A stretch of 64,000 nt of DNA from Mesodorylaimus sp. YZB2_4. Lineage: Eukaryota; Nematoda; Enoplea; Dorylaimida; Dorylaimidae. The notes beneath the pieces are model-generated. The model was not told the DNA's origin. It worked only from the letters and a program-made list of their open reading frames with translations, and made no database searches. Of this stretch, positions 53,061 to 62,842 are shown piece after piece; within the stretch, counting starts at the first letter, position 1, and each line of letters starts with the position of its first letter. Where the stretch lies: NCBI GenBank assembly GCA_030248295.1, contig JASANH010000916.1, positions 642,303 to 706,302 on the forward strand, read 5' to 3'. The position numbers were made by a program, and so were the translations under genes.

Positions 53061-54493
53061 AACCTCTCGAGTGCCTGCCCAGCCAACGCAACAGCAAGCA
53101 CGCGCTGACCGAGTGATTGCCGGCCCAGGGCACTTCTTAACACTCGTTTTATAGTTCTAAGTCGCCAAACAAAACATCGACTGCAGCACCACCAAGTGGT
53201 TGTTAAACAAGTGCACTCGCTTGGTGCTAAACCACTGTGCGTCGATCGCAGCGATATCCTCTTTGCTCGGTCGCGACAACGGAGATACGCTCCGCGGCCA
53301 CCCAGTGACAAGTATGTGCCATGTGCCGCCGCTTATCGATCGGGTGCAGACTTTTATGTTTGATAGGATGTTGTCCGTGAGCATACGGACTACGTGCCGA
53401 ACGGCTTCGAACGTTAGTTTTGCACAAGGCGAAGCGTTAGAAGTCTCCCGGAGCAGCGACTTCAAAGTTATGTTATGTTTTCGTCGCGTCGCTGGTGCTA
53501 TGCCTATGAAAACTGCTTCAGAGACCAGACGAGTTGCACCAAACCTAAATGCGCCTATATGGGCAGAGAAGAATTTGCTCAGTTTTTGAAAGAGTCCGAA
53601 GAAAACATCCGCGTCAAAAATATCTAGTCGTTTTTAAGGGAAACGGGTAGAAAATCAATGTGGCGGGATGAAATTGAAGTATAGCGCAGGATCGTGGCAG
53701 ATGCAACGTCGATGGGGATTTCTGGAGCGCTCTTTGCCCATTGTTTGCGCAGACCACAAAAATTGTCGAAAAAATACCAAAGCTTGCAAACGAAGCTAGC
53801 TGTGCGACTCTACGCCGCTGCACTAGTTGCGACATAGTGGTTCCACGTTAAGCTCATTCTTTGATTTGGATGCTCCTTTGCAACATCCACCAATATGTTA
53901 GCTTTCTGACACCTATAAAACAATAATAGAGCCGTTAGCCTCAGCCGGGAGCAGAAACTTGGCTTCGCAATCTGAATCAGTCAGGCGTTGCTCCCATTCT
54001 TTATTGCTTCAAGTGCTCGATCCTTTTGGCCCAGCTACGTTGCAAAAAATACAACATTGATGAACGACAATCTAACCAATCACAAACACGGGCCAACCTG
54101 GATGTTTTGTAGCGGTTGATGTCTGTGGTTTTTCTACTCTTGCCATAGTGCACGTAGTGCGAATGCACCCATCTTCAGTAAAACTGAATAAACAAGCTCG
54201 CCTCCGCAGTCACTTTTAGCACGTAAGCCGAATGAAACCAGGAAGCTACGCTGCTGGGCACGTGAGCGTGCGCCAGAAACGACAGCCCTTTTGTGTACAC
54301 GATAGGAAATAAAAATGAGGCTGTCGATCATTGGGCTCCTGTAGTGAAGCGTGGCTAATAGATTGACTCTGCTCACATTTTTGAAGCTGCATCCCAAAGA
54401 CAGAAAAGATTCAAGTGATTGGACATTCAGCGTTTTATGTGCAAACGATGACCGCCTGAAAATTTTAAATGCGTTTATTAAACCGATGCGATC
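53061..54493. other. Shared 5' region of HIF-alpha and PPP1R3-like genes
   Basis: About 1.4 kb between two divergent start codons. No further exon is supported. It must contain both promoters and 5' UTRs. No canonical TATA plus initiator pair and no cluster of RCGTG hypoxia elements stood out by eye. Confidence 0.4.
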
Positions 54494-55636
54494 ATGGGAA
54501 ACCGTGATAATCCGTTCGCGCCTTATACTAATCAAGAAGAGCCGACTCAACATGATCTCGGTCCAATAACAGGGTTTCATCTGCCTTCCGACGAAAGTGG
54601 CAGTGTGCAAAATTTTGAGGGCATCGACACTTTACACGTCGACAGCAACAATTTCATGAAGGCCTATGATTATGAAACTCTAATGAACGGGATTTCCAGC
54701 GCGGAGACTTTTGCAAATGGTCGCGAATACATCAATGATTCGGAAAGCGGCACAAGTTATATGCATTGCTCCAACAGTCGATGTCACCCCGGGGGCAAAG
54801 ATTTCAGCAACTTGTCTCCCAGCGCAGATACAGGACGGGTAATACCATCCCACACTCAACCACTTGTCTTACAGTCACCCAATGACCAGCATCCAACTGA
54901 GCAACAAATCGAATATTTTCATCGTTTTCGAAGTAGAAGTGAAGGCTCAGTTTTACCTCGAAAAAGTGTTTTAAAGAAAGGAAATTCACAAGAGCAAGTG
55001 TCTGGAGCTGGGAGACAAAAACGTCGGGTCAGTTTCGCTGACAACATGGGTTTGGAACTGGAGGAAGTGCGATATTTGGAACAGGCCGGTGGTCGAACAA
55101 ACGCACGCATGAACAATGAGTTTCTTCGCGACGACGGAGTTGACGATCACTTTTTATTACGTACGAGTGAGGACAAGCATCGAAGTCGAAGCAGTCATTC
55201 GTTGATGAGCGATCGTCGTTTTATTCCCTACTTTTCTTTACCTTGGTCTGGTATGAGTAATCAGAAAGAACTGTACGCCGTGTTGGAAGACCGGAAGTTA
55301 TGCTTAGAATCCTTATCCATCACGATGCCATGGCGAATTACGGGTACAATTTTGGTGAAAAATTTATCGCATCATAAACGTGTATTCGTTCGACAAACGT
55401 TGGATAAATGGTCAACTTCAAAAGATGTAGAGTGCGAATTCGTGTGCTCAGTGAATCCAAATGTGGATAGATTTCATTTCGATTTACAATTTCCCTACAA
55501 AATACCAGCGGGTACTCGTTTGGAAATGGCGTTGTGCTACGAAATGACCGATCGTGGTTGTGGCCAGTTCTGGGACAACAATATGAAGTGCAATTACTCT
55601 TTTTGGTACCAGACAAGCTGTGAATACGAGTGTTAG
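54494..55636 (+). CDS. Ppp1r3: Protein phosphatase 1 regulatory subunit 3 (glycogen-targeting)
   Basis: Targets PP1 catalytic subunit to glycogen, favouring dephosphorylation of glycogen synthase and phosphorylase. Single open exon of 380 aa. The PP1-docking RVxF motif is present as RRVSFADNMG (RVSF at 178-181), followed by the typical LELEEVRY. A CBM21 carbohydrate-binding domain covers about 247-372. It includes the block around VRQTLDKWST, FHFDLQFPYKIPAGTRLEMALCY in part, and the hallmark FWDNNMKCNYSFW (359-371). The N-terminal 170 residues are polar, probably disordered, and match nothing specific. The ATG has context ATCATGG and is the first in frame with a good context. It is divergent from HIF-alpha, 1.43 kb apart. 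Which vertebrate paralogue (R3B/C/D/E) it corresponds to cannot be decided; the length and layout fit the short type. Confidence 0.92.
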   Translation: MGNRDNPFAPYTNQEEPTQHDLGPITGFHLPSDESGSVQNFEGIDTLHVDSNNFMKAYDYETLMNGISSAETFANGREYINDSESGTSYMHCSNSRCHPGGKDFSNLSPSADTGRVIPSHTQPLVLQSPNDQHPTEQQIEYFHRFRSRSEGSVLPRKSVLKKGNSQEQVSGAGRQKRRVSFADNMGLELEEVRYLEQAGGRTNARMNNEFLRDDGVDDHFLLRTSEDKHRSRSSHSLMSDRRFIPYFSLPWSGMSNQKELYAVLEDRKLCLESLSITMPWRITGTILVKNLSHHKRVFVRQTLDKWSTSKDVECEFVCSVNPNVDRFHFDLQFPYKIPAGTRLEMALCYEMTDRGCGQFWDNNMKCNYSFWYQTSCEYEC

Positions 55637-57227
55637 TGGAGACAGATATTGTGCTCGCTGCTGCTGTTACCTGTGTGCTGTGTTCATTCATGTATATTAT
55701 GCTATATAAAGTTGATTCGCATCTTTTGACGTGAATGAACCAGAGTCTGATTACTTAGAAATCGATCCCCACTGAACGCTTACATTATAAAATGCGTACA
55801 GACCTGCGTACAAAAAACTTCGAAGGTCGCACTGGTGCGTCAGTGTTATCGAGTTAAAGTTATCAGACTGAGATCATCAGGCACCTGTCGGCAAACACTA
55901 TGAATGGATAGGAAAGATGGCTGGGACACAACAACTACTCTAAGCATTGCGCAGCAATCACAGTTAGCGTAACGCCCGATGCAACATTGTTGTTTATCCA
56001 TCAAGTTACTTTTCAGTAACCACCGTCATTTTAAAGTTTATCTTCCTCTCTGATGTATGTGTATTGATGTATCTCTGTAAAAACGAGCACGGATCAATCG
56101 GCTGACAATATTGTCACTTCGAAGTCGGGCATGCCAATGGTATAAGCCAAACTGATGTTGCTGGTGCTGGGTGCCTTCTGCATGACAACACAGGGGGTGA
56201 TCGGTGAAGCTTGAACAAGTCCAGCACCCTGGGGCAGCCATGGACCAGGCCGGATGATCTCGACAAGCGATGATCCCGGCAGCCGGCTCCGCAAACAGTC
56301 GATTGCCAGGCGACCGTGGACTAGGTTCAATATCTGTCCAATTTTGATCTTTCTCTACCTTTGATTTGGTCTCTATGTGCCAAAACAGTTTGCTTTCGCG
56401 ACCTCGTTGGAAGGTACCGTATGATGGCCTGTGTGTCTGACGCTGGAACGGACTCTGAACAAGCTGCACATCCGCAATGACTATCAGCAGCGAAGGAATA
56501 ACTGTTGGGAGTTGATGGAAGGTCAATCCGAATCCGATCATCACACCAGTCCCACCTTCCAGATCGGCTGGCAATCGATAAGTTGACCAAAGCCGCCGCC
56601 AGGGTCCTCATGCTTTCGAATATGATCAGGTAGGAAGACTTAGTCGGCTGTTTTGGGTTGCAAAAACTGTTTGAAGGATCACAAGAAACCAGAAACCAGA
56701 AGAAACTGCCTGAGCAGACTGCAGAAAACATTGTAATAAATTAAGGTCCCTCTAAGGGAGATGCAAATCAGTTTTATGGATGGAGGTGTTTCTTTCCGGA
56801 GTCTCTACGAATGCATGGATGCAGAACAAAGTGACCAATGTTGTGCTTACCAGCTCTTCTGCAAAAATGGATGCGGAAAACATTGCTGATGCATTGCTGA
56901 ATGTAACACGATTGTATCAGATTAGGTTATACGGCTTGGGCAAACAACTGGATGATATGAATCAGCGGCTTCTGCAGTATAATAAATCACGCTAACATGA
57001 AATCTTGACGATCTCCGTCAGCCGGCCTTCCAGCCTTTTGAGTGAGTTACACAAATTATTACAACTGCACACCCCAGAAACCCTCGTCCAAAATGGGGAA
57101 AAGCGACTTGCTACAGTACATAACCTTTTTACTTTAGATAACAGATAATTTTCGCCCTGAAGCGGAATATATAATATGGTGTAGAGGCTCGGCTGGCAAT
57201 CCATACTCTGCACGGAGCCGGCAGCTG
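55637..57227. other. Region with unassigned open frames
   Basis: Minus-strand frames at 56094-56330 and 56038-56574 and a plus-strand frame at 56780-56995 are longer than average. The plus one ends with a Lys/Gln/Leu-rich helix-like stretch (LYGLGKQLDDMNQRLLQYN). The two minus frames overlap in different phases, as if a decayed gene had shifted frame. None has a recognised domain, so I do not call a gene. Confidence 0.35.
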
Positions 57228-57350
57228 GGAGCGTTACCCATCAGGGTGACGTTTCAGCCATGTACTAGGTTGGAAGACTTGGTCGGCGTGGTACAAAAGC
57301 TCCACCGGTAACTTTCTCCAGTAATACGGACCCAGTCGCATTGCAATGGC
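57228..57350 (-). repeat. Family B SINE fragment
   Basis: Minus strand reads ctggagaaagttaccggtgg, then gccgaccaagtcttcc, then ggctgaaacgtcaccctgat, paralleling the tail of the copy at 19800-20102. The tRNA head is not convincing. Related debris (ggaagacttagtcggc) lies near 56630. Confidence 0.55.
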
Positions 57351-57934
57351 TAAGCACAGCCTAATTTTAAGCCGGTATGAAGCATTGTATCGTGAAAAGC
57401 ATCTTTTGCATAAAATTGCTTCAATAAGCAATCTACCTGCTATGCTTTTTCAACGCAGTCATTTCCAGAGCCTTGACAATTGTGATCAAAGTAGGAGTCG
57501 TATGGTTAGCCGCCACCACCTCCGCTTCTCAAAAATTTCTGGTGTCACACACACAAACAAATCTTCTTTTCCACACGAATTACGATGCTTGATTCGTCCT
57601 CATCGTGGCACTTGATGGTGCCAGAAATAACAATTGTAGTGCACCCTCTCTCTTCCCCTAAATGATATTTAGTGCTCTGAACTTACTCTATGGCACCAAA
57701 AGTACCAGAGTAGCAGACGGTTGGATTAGCCTCGCATAGACGGCTTTTACACCAAAGCAGTAGTACACTCGTAAGAATTTAGCGAAAACTATTTTTGGCT
57801 TGTTTTCTAGCTGTCTCCACCAGGACTGCATGTACCACAAGAGAATGTCGTGTCAAAATACAGCCAGCGATTCAAAGCGATATTTGATCCTGCTAATTTT
57901 TTCCCATTTATATGCAAATAAACTACATACAGTA

Positions 57935-59220
57935 CGAGGGGAGTTAAAAAAGTTCGTAGCCTGACCACATTTTAATTGAAACTGTGCAATACCATGCTTA
58001 TTCATTTTCGACATAACATTCCCTAAGACCAACGCGCTTGTTTAAACTTTGGTGCACCCCGAGCGTGCCGTAGAAAGAAATATTACTCACACCCCTCAAA
58101 AAACGCTTCAGTCGGTGGTTTCACTTCCTCGTCACTCGAAAATCTGTCCCCTCAAACTTTTTTTGGATTTTCCGAATATGTAGTAGTCGCTGGGTGCCAG
58201 GTCTGGACTGTATGGTGGATGGTAGATTTGTTTGAATCCCCCTTCATCGATGGTAGCCTGAGTAACGCGTGCTTTGTGAACTGGCCCGTCGTCAATCAGC
58301 AGCAGCCTTCTCTTTCATCATCCCACGCCGTTTCGATTTGATCGCTTCACGCAATCAGCGGATAACATCAGCAAAATATTGCTCAGTGATTGTGGTCTTG
58401 GCTGGCATATTATCAATCACTAACATTTCATAGCAATTGAAAAAGTTGTCGTCATCACCTCGCCCAATGACTGCTGAACGCGAAATTTTTTGGCGGATGT
58501 GCACCCTTTGGCAGCCACTGCATCGATTCGTGTTTTGACTCAGATCAAAGTGGTGAATCCAGGCTTCAAAGTGGCAACCGTTTTTTCATAAAAATCATCT
58601 GGATCCTCCGCGATCCTTGCCATAAAGCTCCATTGACGTTTGAAGTCTGGCAGTTCTTCGCGCGTTTGCCAGGTCTTTTGACACACATCTCGCGCAGACC
58701 TTGGATAAATTCAATTTCTCTTGTAAAATTGTTTCAACGCTACCCACTGAAATGCTAATTTCCTCCACTATGTAGGCAACGTTTTTTCGAAGGCCTTCTT
58801 TCAGAAACTTTGCCAAAACATCACATTTGTTGTCAGGTGTCGCCTCAGTTGATCGTCCAGATCTTTGATCATCTTCAATCGATTCTCCCCCCATGTTTAA
58901 GCAAAGCAGACCACTTTTTCACTGACGGCAATTTAGGTGCATCATTTCCATACACTAAGACAATCCGATCGCTAATTTCTGGGGGCTTCAAGCCTTCTTT
59001 TGTTAAAAACTTGATAACAGAGTGACGCGAAAAATTTGTCAAATTTGTAATTTCTCTGACCCACTTCCAAATAGATGACCATATCTCAAGAACGCTTCAA
59101 TGAATCAGCGTGATTTTTTGTAGGGATTCTAGTGGGATGTGCGGCAGTGTGAAGTACAAATTCAACTGCTCCTGCTCATGCGGAAGGTATTCAGGCTACG
59201 AACTTTTTGAACCTCCTCCG
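57935..59220 (-). mobile_element. Mariner-type DNA transposon, 1.29 kb, degenerate
   Basis: Ends are inverted repeats of about 30 bp. The left starts cgaggggagttaaaaaagtt and the complement of the right starts cggaggaggttcaaaaagtt, both continuing cgtagcctga. TA dinucleotides flank both ends (57933-57934 and 59221-59222), the usual mariner target duplication. The length is normal for the family. The internal transposase reads on the minus strand and is broken by stops and frameshifts, so the copy is dead, though its ends look usable in trans. Confidence 0.9.
58100..58910 (-). pseudogene. Mariner transposase remnant (DD34D family)
   Basis: The N-terminal open part (58894-58595) has the HTH region, with DDQRSGRSTEA, SVGSVETILQEKLNLSKVCAR and the following RR. 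Further along, in shifted frames, are a LLLIDDGPVHKARVTQ-like stretch and the YHPPYSPDLAPSDY-like block typical of mariner catalytic cores. Several in-frame stops interrupt it. SETMAR-type fusion is not indicated, as no SET domain is present. Confidence 0.85.
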
Positions 59221-59222
59221 TA

Positions 59223-59779
59223 TGAGGAATGTGCTGATTGACTCAACAAGATGTAGGCTCAAGAGCAGTACATACTGTAGGTATTCCAAGCCTCCAGAGA
59301 TAGGTTTTGATTGGCTTTAAAACCCTGGGTCTGGTTTGGGTTTGTTTTCCCAAATGATGCAAGAAATTAAATGGCATGTCTTCTGGCTCAGCCCGTCGAT
59401 TTCGTGGTGGTCACAAATCTGATTGTGACATATTATAGTTTTAGTTTATTCAATATAATGACAATCTTTTTTATCAAAAGTTGAACACACCTGTTGATTA
59501 TTGAAAATGAGGGTGGATTTACAATCTACTGTGCCGTACTTTTAGTTTGGGTCGGGTTTCGTAGTGTTGGGTTAGTTGTTGGAGATGGCATCGGTTTGGG
59601 CTGATGGCGAGTTGAGTGACAAACTGATAGCGTATCTTGGTAGTGGCATTACAGTATATAGGTTTAGCTGCAGTCTTAATTTGTTCTAGCGTTAGTAAAA
59701 GCGTGGCGTAACCGAAGCAGCACCTGGCGTCTAGGGCACGTCACCGCAAGACGAGAGCGACCACACGATCTGTGCAAGC
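59223..59779. other. Spacer between mariner and palindromic locus
   Basis: No gene recognised. It contains TACTGTA (59272) and TACAGTA (59647). Confidence 0.4.
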
Positions 59780-60471
59780 AGTAGTATAAGATAGCACTCC
59801 AGAGGCCTGCCCCTGTGTATTATCCCGACTAGCACCCGGTGACTCTTTAAAGTACAGGCCCCCTCTCCCCTCTAACCTAGAAGTACTGGCCCGCTCGCGG
59901 TGTAATTAGGTACCTATCATCCCCTAACGGAGTTTAAAGCGCGAAAAGCGTGTCTGTATGTCCGTATGTGTAAAGTAAACTTATGCTACATCTTTTACGA
60001 GCTAATTCGCATCACCGATAGTTATCTATATACGATCTAGAATCTATTCATATTTTTTAAAAGCCGTAAGGATAAGTGGCAAAGCTATTTCTCTCACTAA
60101 ATCGCTAATCATTCTTCCCCACTCAACTTGGCGGGTTCGGCTCAACTGGTTTTATGTGATTGTTTTAGGATAAGTTTCGGATAGCGTATAAGATCCTTTT
60201 TTGACAAAGGAGAAATTTTTAATCTCTTGTCTTTTATCAATGTTTGTAGATTTTTGGAAAGGTTAATTTGCTCTTTCAAACCATCACTTTCTCTGGCCGC
60301 CTCAATAGCGGAGCTTACCCTTTCACCAACAGTTTATATTAAAACTAATTAATGACGCAATAAAAACAATCTATTTGATAAAGTATTATCACTTTCATTT
60401 TCTAGATTTCTACTGTATACCCTATCTAACTAAACGTAGCCTGTAATGTGCTCTTCATCAACACCCGCTCT

Positions 60472-60669
60472 CTAACGAAAGCCGATTTTGACAAAGAGCA
60501 CATTGGGCCTTGGCATTTCATGGCCGCAATGGGCGCACTTTTTTCCAGTTAATAATACCACCGCCTTGCAGGCGGGGCATTCGGGGAAGCAAGCTGATAA
60601 GACGGCTCCCCACTTCTGTTTACTGGAAAAAGGTGCTGCCGTTGCGCAGGTATTGTTGGTGCAGTTGCG
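60472..60669 (-). CDS. Zinc-ribbon ORF, left-arm copy
   Basis: Open frame of 65 codons after a stop, identical in layout to the right-arm copy. It encodes two CxxC knuckles, CPACKAVVLLTGKKCAHCG (C-x2-C-x10-C-x2-C), i.e. a zinc ribbon, preceded by a second Cys-containing stretch and followed by a short tail ending IGFR. There is no ATG, so it is probably a 3' exon, perhaps of the HMG-like gene, which lies 240 bases inward on the same strand. Function unknown. Confidence 0.5.
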   Translation of the reverse strand, partial: RNCTNNTCATAAPFSSKQKWGAVLSACFPECPACKAVVLLTGKKCAHCGHEMPRPNVLFVKIGFR

Positions 60670-60911
60670 TTATCAGGATATTCTTTTGACGACGAGGCAA
60701 GACTAATGCAGTTTTACTATTACAAACTAACGCTAGTAAAGTCTAACAGAGAGCACTGAGCCAAGCAGAAAGGCTACGAGGGCAACAAGAAGAAGCGGCT
60801 AGGCGCAAGAACTTTTAAACTTTTAGTCCTCCAGTCTCTTCTGCCTAGACTTCCAAGAAACTGCGCCGTTTCCTAACGCCTCTTCTCGCCGGGGGGCAGG
60901 GCTATTTTGAG

Positions 60912-61283
60912 CTACGAAAAGGCTCTAGTCCTAGCATGCCGCAAGAGCATTCGAACTACTAACAGGTATTGTTCATGACCTGGTTCTTCGGTGTTGTCGT
61001 TCCTCGTGGTTTCCTCCTCCATCCTTGTTTCGCCTCCTGTTTTTTCTATCGCGTGGTTCGACAAGTTTCCCTCCTCAACTGTCTGACGAGGATTTTCTTC
61101 TTCGGTTCCCACGTCGGATAGCGAATTGTTATCACTATTGGTCGACTCACGCATTCGGGCAAGATCCCGATAACGGCCGCGTTCTTGACCCGATAATGCC
61201 CTCCATCGTTTGTCTGCCTCTCGGATCGTCTCGTTCGAAATTTCCTTGAAGAAAAGCAAAAATCCTTGCTTGTTCGTTGCCAT
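60912..61283 (-). CDS. HMG-box-like protein, left-arm copy
   Basis: 123 aa from ATG 61283. Residues 4-46 resemble a short HMG box: NKQGFLLFFKE as helix 1, then KRWRALSGQERGRYRDLARM, matching the W-x-x-L-S-x-x-E-x-x-x-Y-x-x-x-A pattern of helix 2/3. The loop between helices 1 and 2 is shorter than in canonical ~70-aa boxes. The rest is acidic, Asn/Thr/Glu-rich. It differs from the right-arm copy at only one residue in the shared part (KEIS versus KEVS). DNA binding is inferred. Could be one exon of a longer gene that includes the zinc ribbon. Confidence 0.55.
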   Translation of the reverse strand: MATNKQGFLLFFKEISNETIREADKRWRALSGQERGRYRDLARMRESTNSDNNSLSDVGTEEENPRQTVEEGNLSNHAIEKTGGETRMEEETTRNDNTEEPGHEQYLLVVRMLLRHARTRAFS

Positions 61284-61836
61284 TTCAAAGATCAGTTTTT
61301 GCTTGGATGCTCTCTATGGGTTTTTGTTTTTTTTTATACAGTTCGCTTAGGCCTTTTGGAATGCTTATTTATGACGTTCTTCCTTCCGGAAGATTCTAGA
61401 ATGACCGTGATTGTACTGAAACGATTTTAACGGATTTAATTAGTAGGTTTAAAAGTTTCATCTTGGTCGATCGTTTTTTCAAAAACCCGGTTTACCTTTC
61501 TTCTCAACTTGAGTTATATGTTTCTCCTGTTATTTGGCTTGGTTTTTGCCTCTTCGTTTCTAGGGTTTTGTCCTGTTAAAATTTCTGGTCAATCAGTCAA
61601 CTTTGCTCGGTGCTGGTATGGTTCTTATTCACTTTAGGGTCCCTCGGAAAATTTACGATTTGCCCCCTCTTTTAGGCCTGCTTGCACACTTTTCTTAGTT
61701 TGCAACAGTTGGGTGATTTTAACATTTTTACTCTAGATCATTAATCGTTAAACTTCAGCCAGGTTCATTTCGTTTAGCCTCCTTTTTGCTTTTTCTTTTC
61801 CATTCTGCTTTATCGAAGTCTAAAGTTGAAGGCAAA

Positions 61837-62355
61837 ATGCTTGAAAATATTTCAGCCGTCATCGCGCTGGTATGTGAGCGAAAGACATAACTTCTTCTTT
61901 TTTCTCTCTGAATATGTCCATTTCAGGTTTTTTCTTGGGTGAGATCATGGCTGGGATCCGGCACGGCACTCGAAAAAAGCCACAACGCCGGCAACATCCT
62001 TGGATTGGCTTCGTTTCCAGCTTGTAAAGGATACTTTTGCTTGTGTGTTTTTCCGTCTAGTATTAGTTTGGCATTTTCCTGTGAAGGCAGCTGGGGTAAC
62101 TTTGTCGCCTGGGACTTTTTTGGCGAGAATATAGAACTATTATTTCACGACTATGGTTTTGGCTCGATGTGTCGGCCAGCAAGAAGCTTCAAGCCGCCGT
62201 GTTTGAAGCCAGGGTGCAAGAAGAGAACTCGAGGAATTAGCTTTAAATACTGCCTTAATCATAAGCCACCTTGCGGATATCCGGGGTGTAGCCAGCGATC
62301 TCCGTCCGAGGGTTCTCTGTGGTGTTCAATACACAACCTAGAATTCGCCATTTGA
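61837..62355 (+). CDS. Spacer gene with tandem C-x4-C-x11-C-x2-H motifs
   Basis: Unrecognised gene in the spacer between the arms. ATG 61837 gives an 11-codon exon to 61869 (donor GTATGTGAG). A 57-base intron ending TCCATTTCAG leads to 61927-62355 in phase, 153 aa in total. A further intron inside the second exon is possible, since the segment FLCVFPSSIS-like looks non-conserved. The C-terminus contains two back-to-back units: CLKPGC, 11 residues, CLNH; then CGYPGC, 11 residues, CSIH. Each is C-x4-C-x11-C-x2-H, with P-G before the second Cys, presumably two zinc sites. Downstream, an acceptor-like CAACCTAG at 62341 could splice this gene into the HMG-like frame. Possibly the accessory protein of a mobile element. 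Confidence 0.5.
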
Positions 62356-62446
62356 CGCTGGAGACGAAGAAGGAAACCCTCGTCAGACAGTTGAGGAGGA
62401 AAACTTGTCGAACCACGCGATAGAAAAAACAGGAGGCGAAACAAGG

Positions 62447-62842
62447 ATGGAGCAAAAACTGATCTTTGAAATGGCAACGAACAAGCAAGGATTTTTGCTT
62501 TTCTTCAAGGAAGTTTCGAACGAGACGATCCGAGAGGCAGACAAACGATGGAGGGCATTATCGGGTCAAGAACGTGGCCGTTATCGGGATCTTGCCCGAA
62601 TGCGTGAGTCGACCAATAGTGATAACAATTCGCTATCCGACGTGGGAACCGAAGAAGAAAATCCTCGTCAGACAGTTGAGGAGGGAAACTTGTCGAACCA
62701 CGCGATAGAAAAAACAGGGGGCGAAACAAGGATGGAGGAGGAAACCACGAGGAACGACAACACCGAAGAACCAGGTCATGAACAATACCTGTTAGTAGTT
62801 CGAATGCTCTTGCGGCATGCTAGGACTAGAGCCTTTTCGTAG
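62447..62842 (+). CDS. HMG-box-like protein, right-arm copy
   Basis: Starts at ATG 62447 (MEQKLIFEMATNKQG), adding eight residues over the left copy; the internal ATG at 62471 matches the left start. Same HMG-like block and acidic tail. The frame is open further 5', back to a stop near 62340. There it encodes a second copy of the tail motif (NPRQTVEEENLSNHA), so the tail motif flanks the HMG-like block on both sides in this arm. The palindrome boundary (62451) falls within the first codons, so the N-terminus differs from the left copy. Confidence 0.55.
   Translation: MEQKLIFEMATNKQGFLLFFKEVSNETIREADKRWRALSGQERGRYRDLARMRESTNSDNNSLSDVGTEEENPRQTVEEGNLSNHAIEKTGGETRMEEETTRNDNTEEPGHEQYLLVVRMLLRHARTRAFS

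Larger units (their letters stand above)
59780..61303 (-). repeat. Left arm of a ~4.2-kb palindromic locus
   Basis: This 1.5-kb block is an almost exact reverse complement of 62451-63998. Outer match begins at agtagtataagatagcactc (59780). Inner match ends at cagtttttgct (61303). By eye identity is very high, with scattered substitutions and small indels, including about 25 extra bases in the right arm near 62905-62940. The outer limit coincides with the last bases of the window, so the true end, any target duplication and any element terminus cannot be seen. Confidence 0.9.

Noticed and set aside
56038-56731. Overlapping minus-strand frames of 78-178 codons
   Set aside because: No recognised domain and conflicting frames. 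Left as unassigned rather than called a gene.
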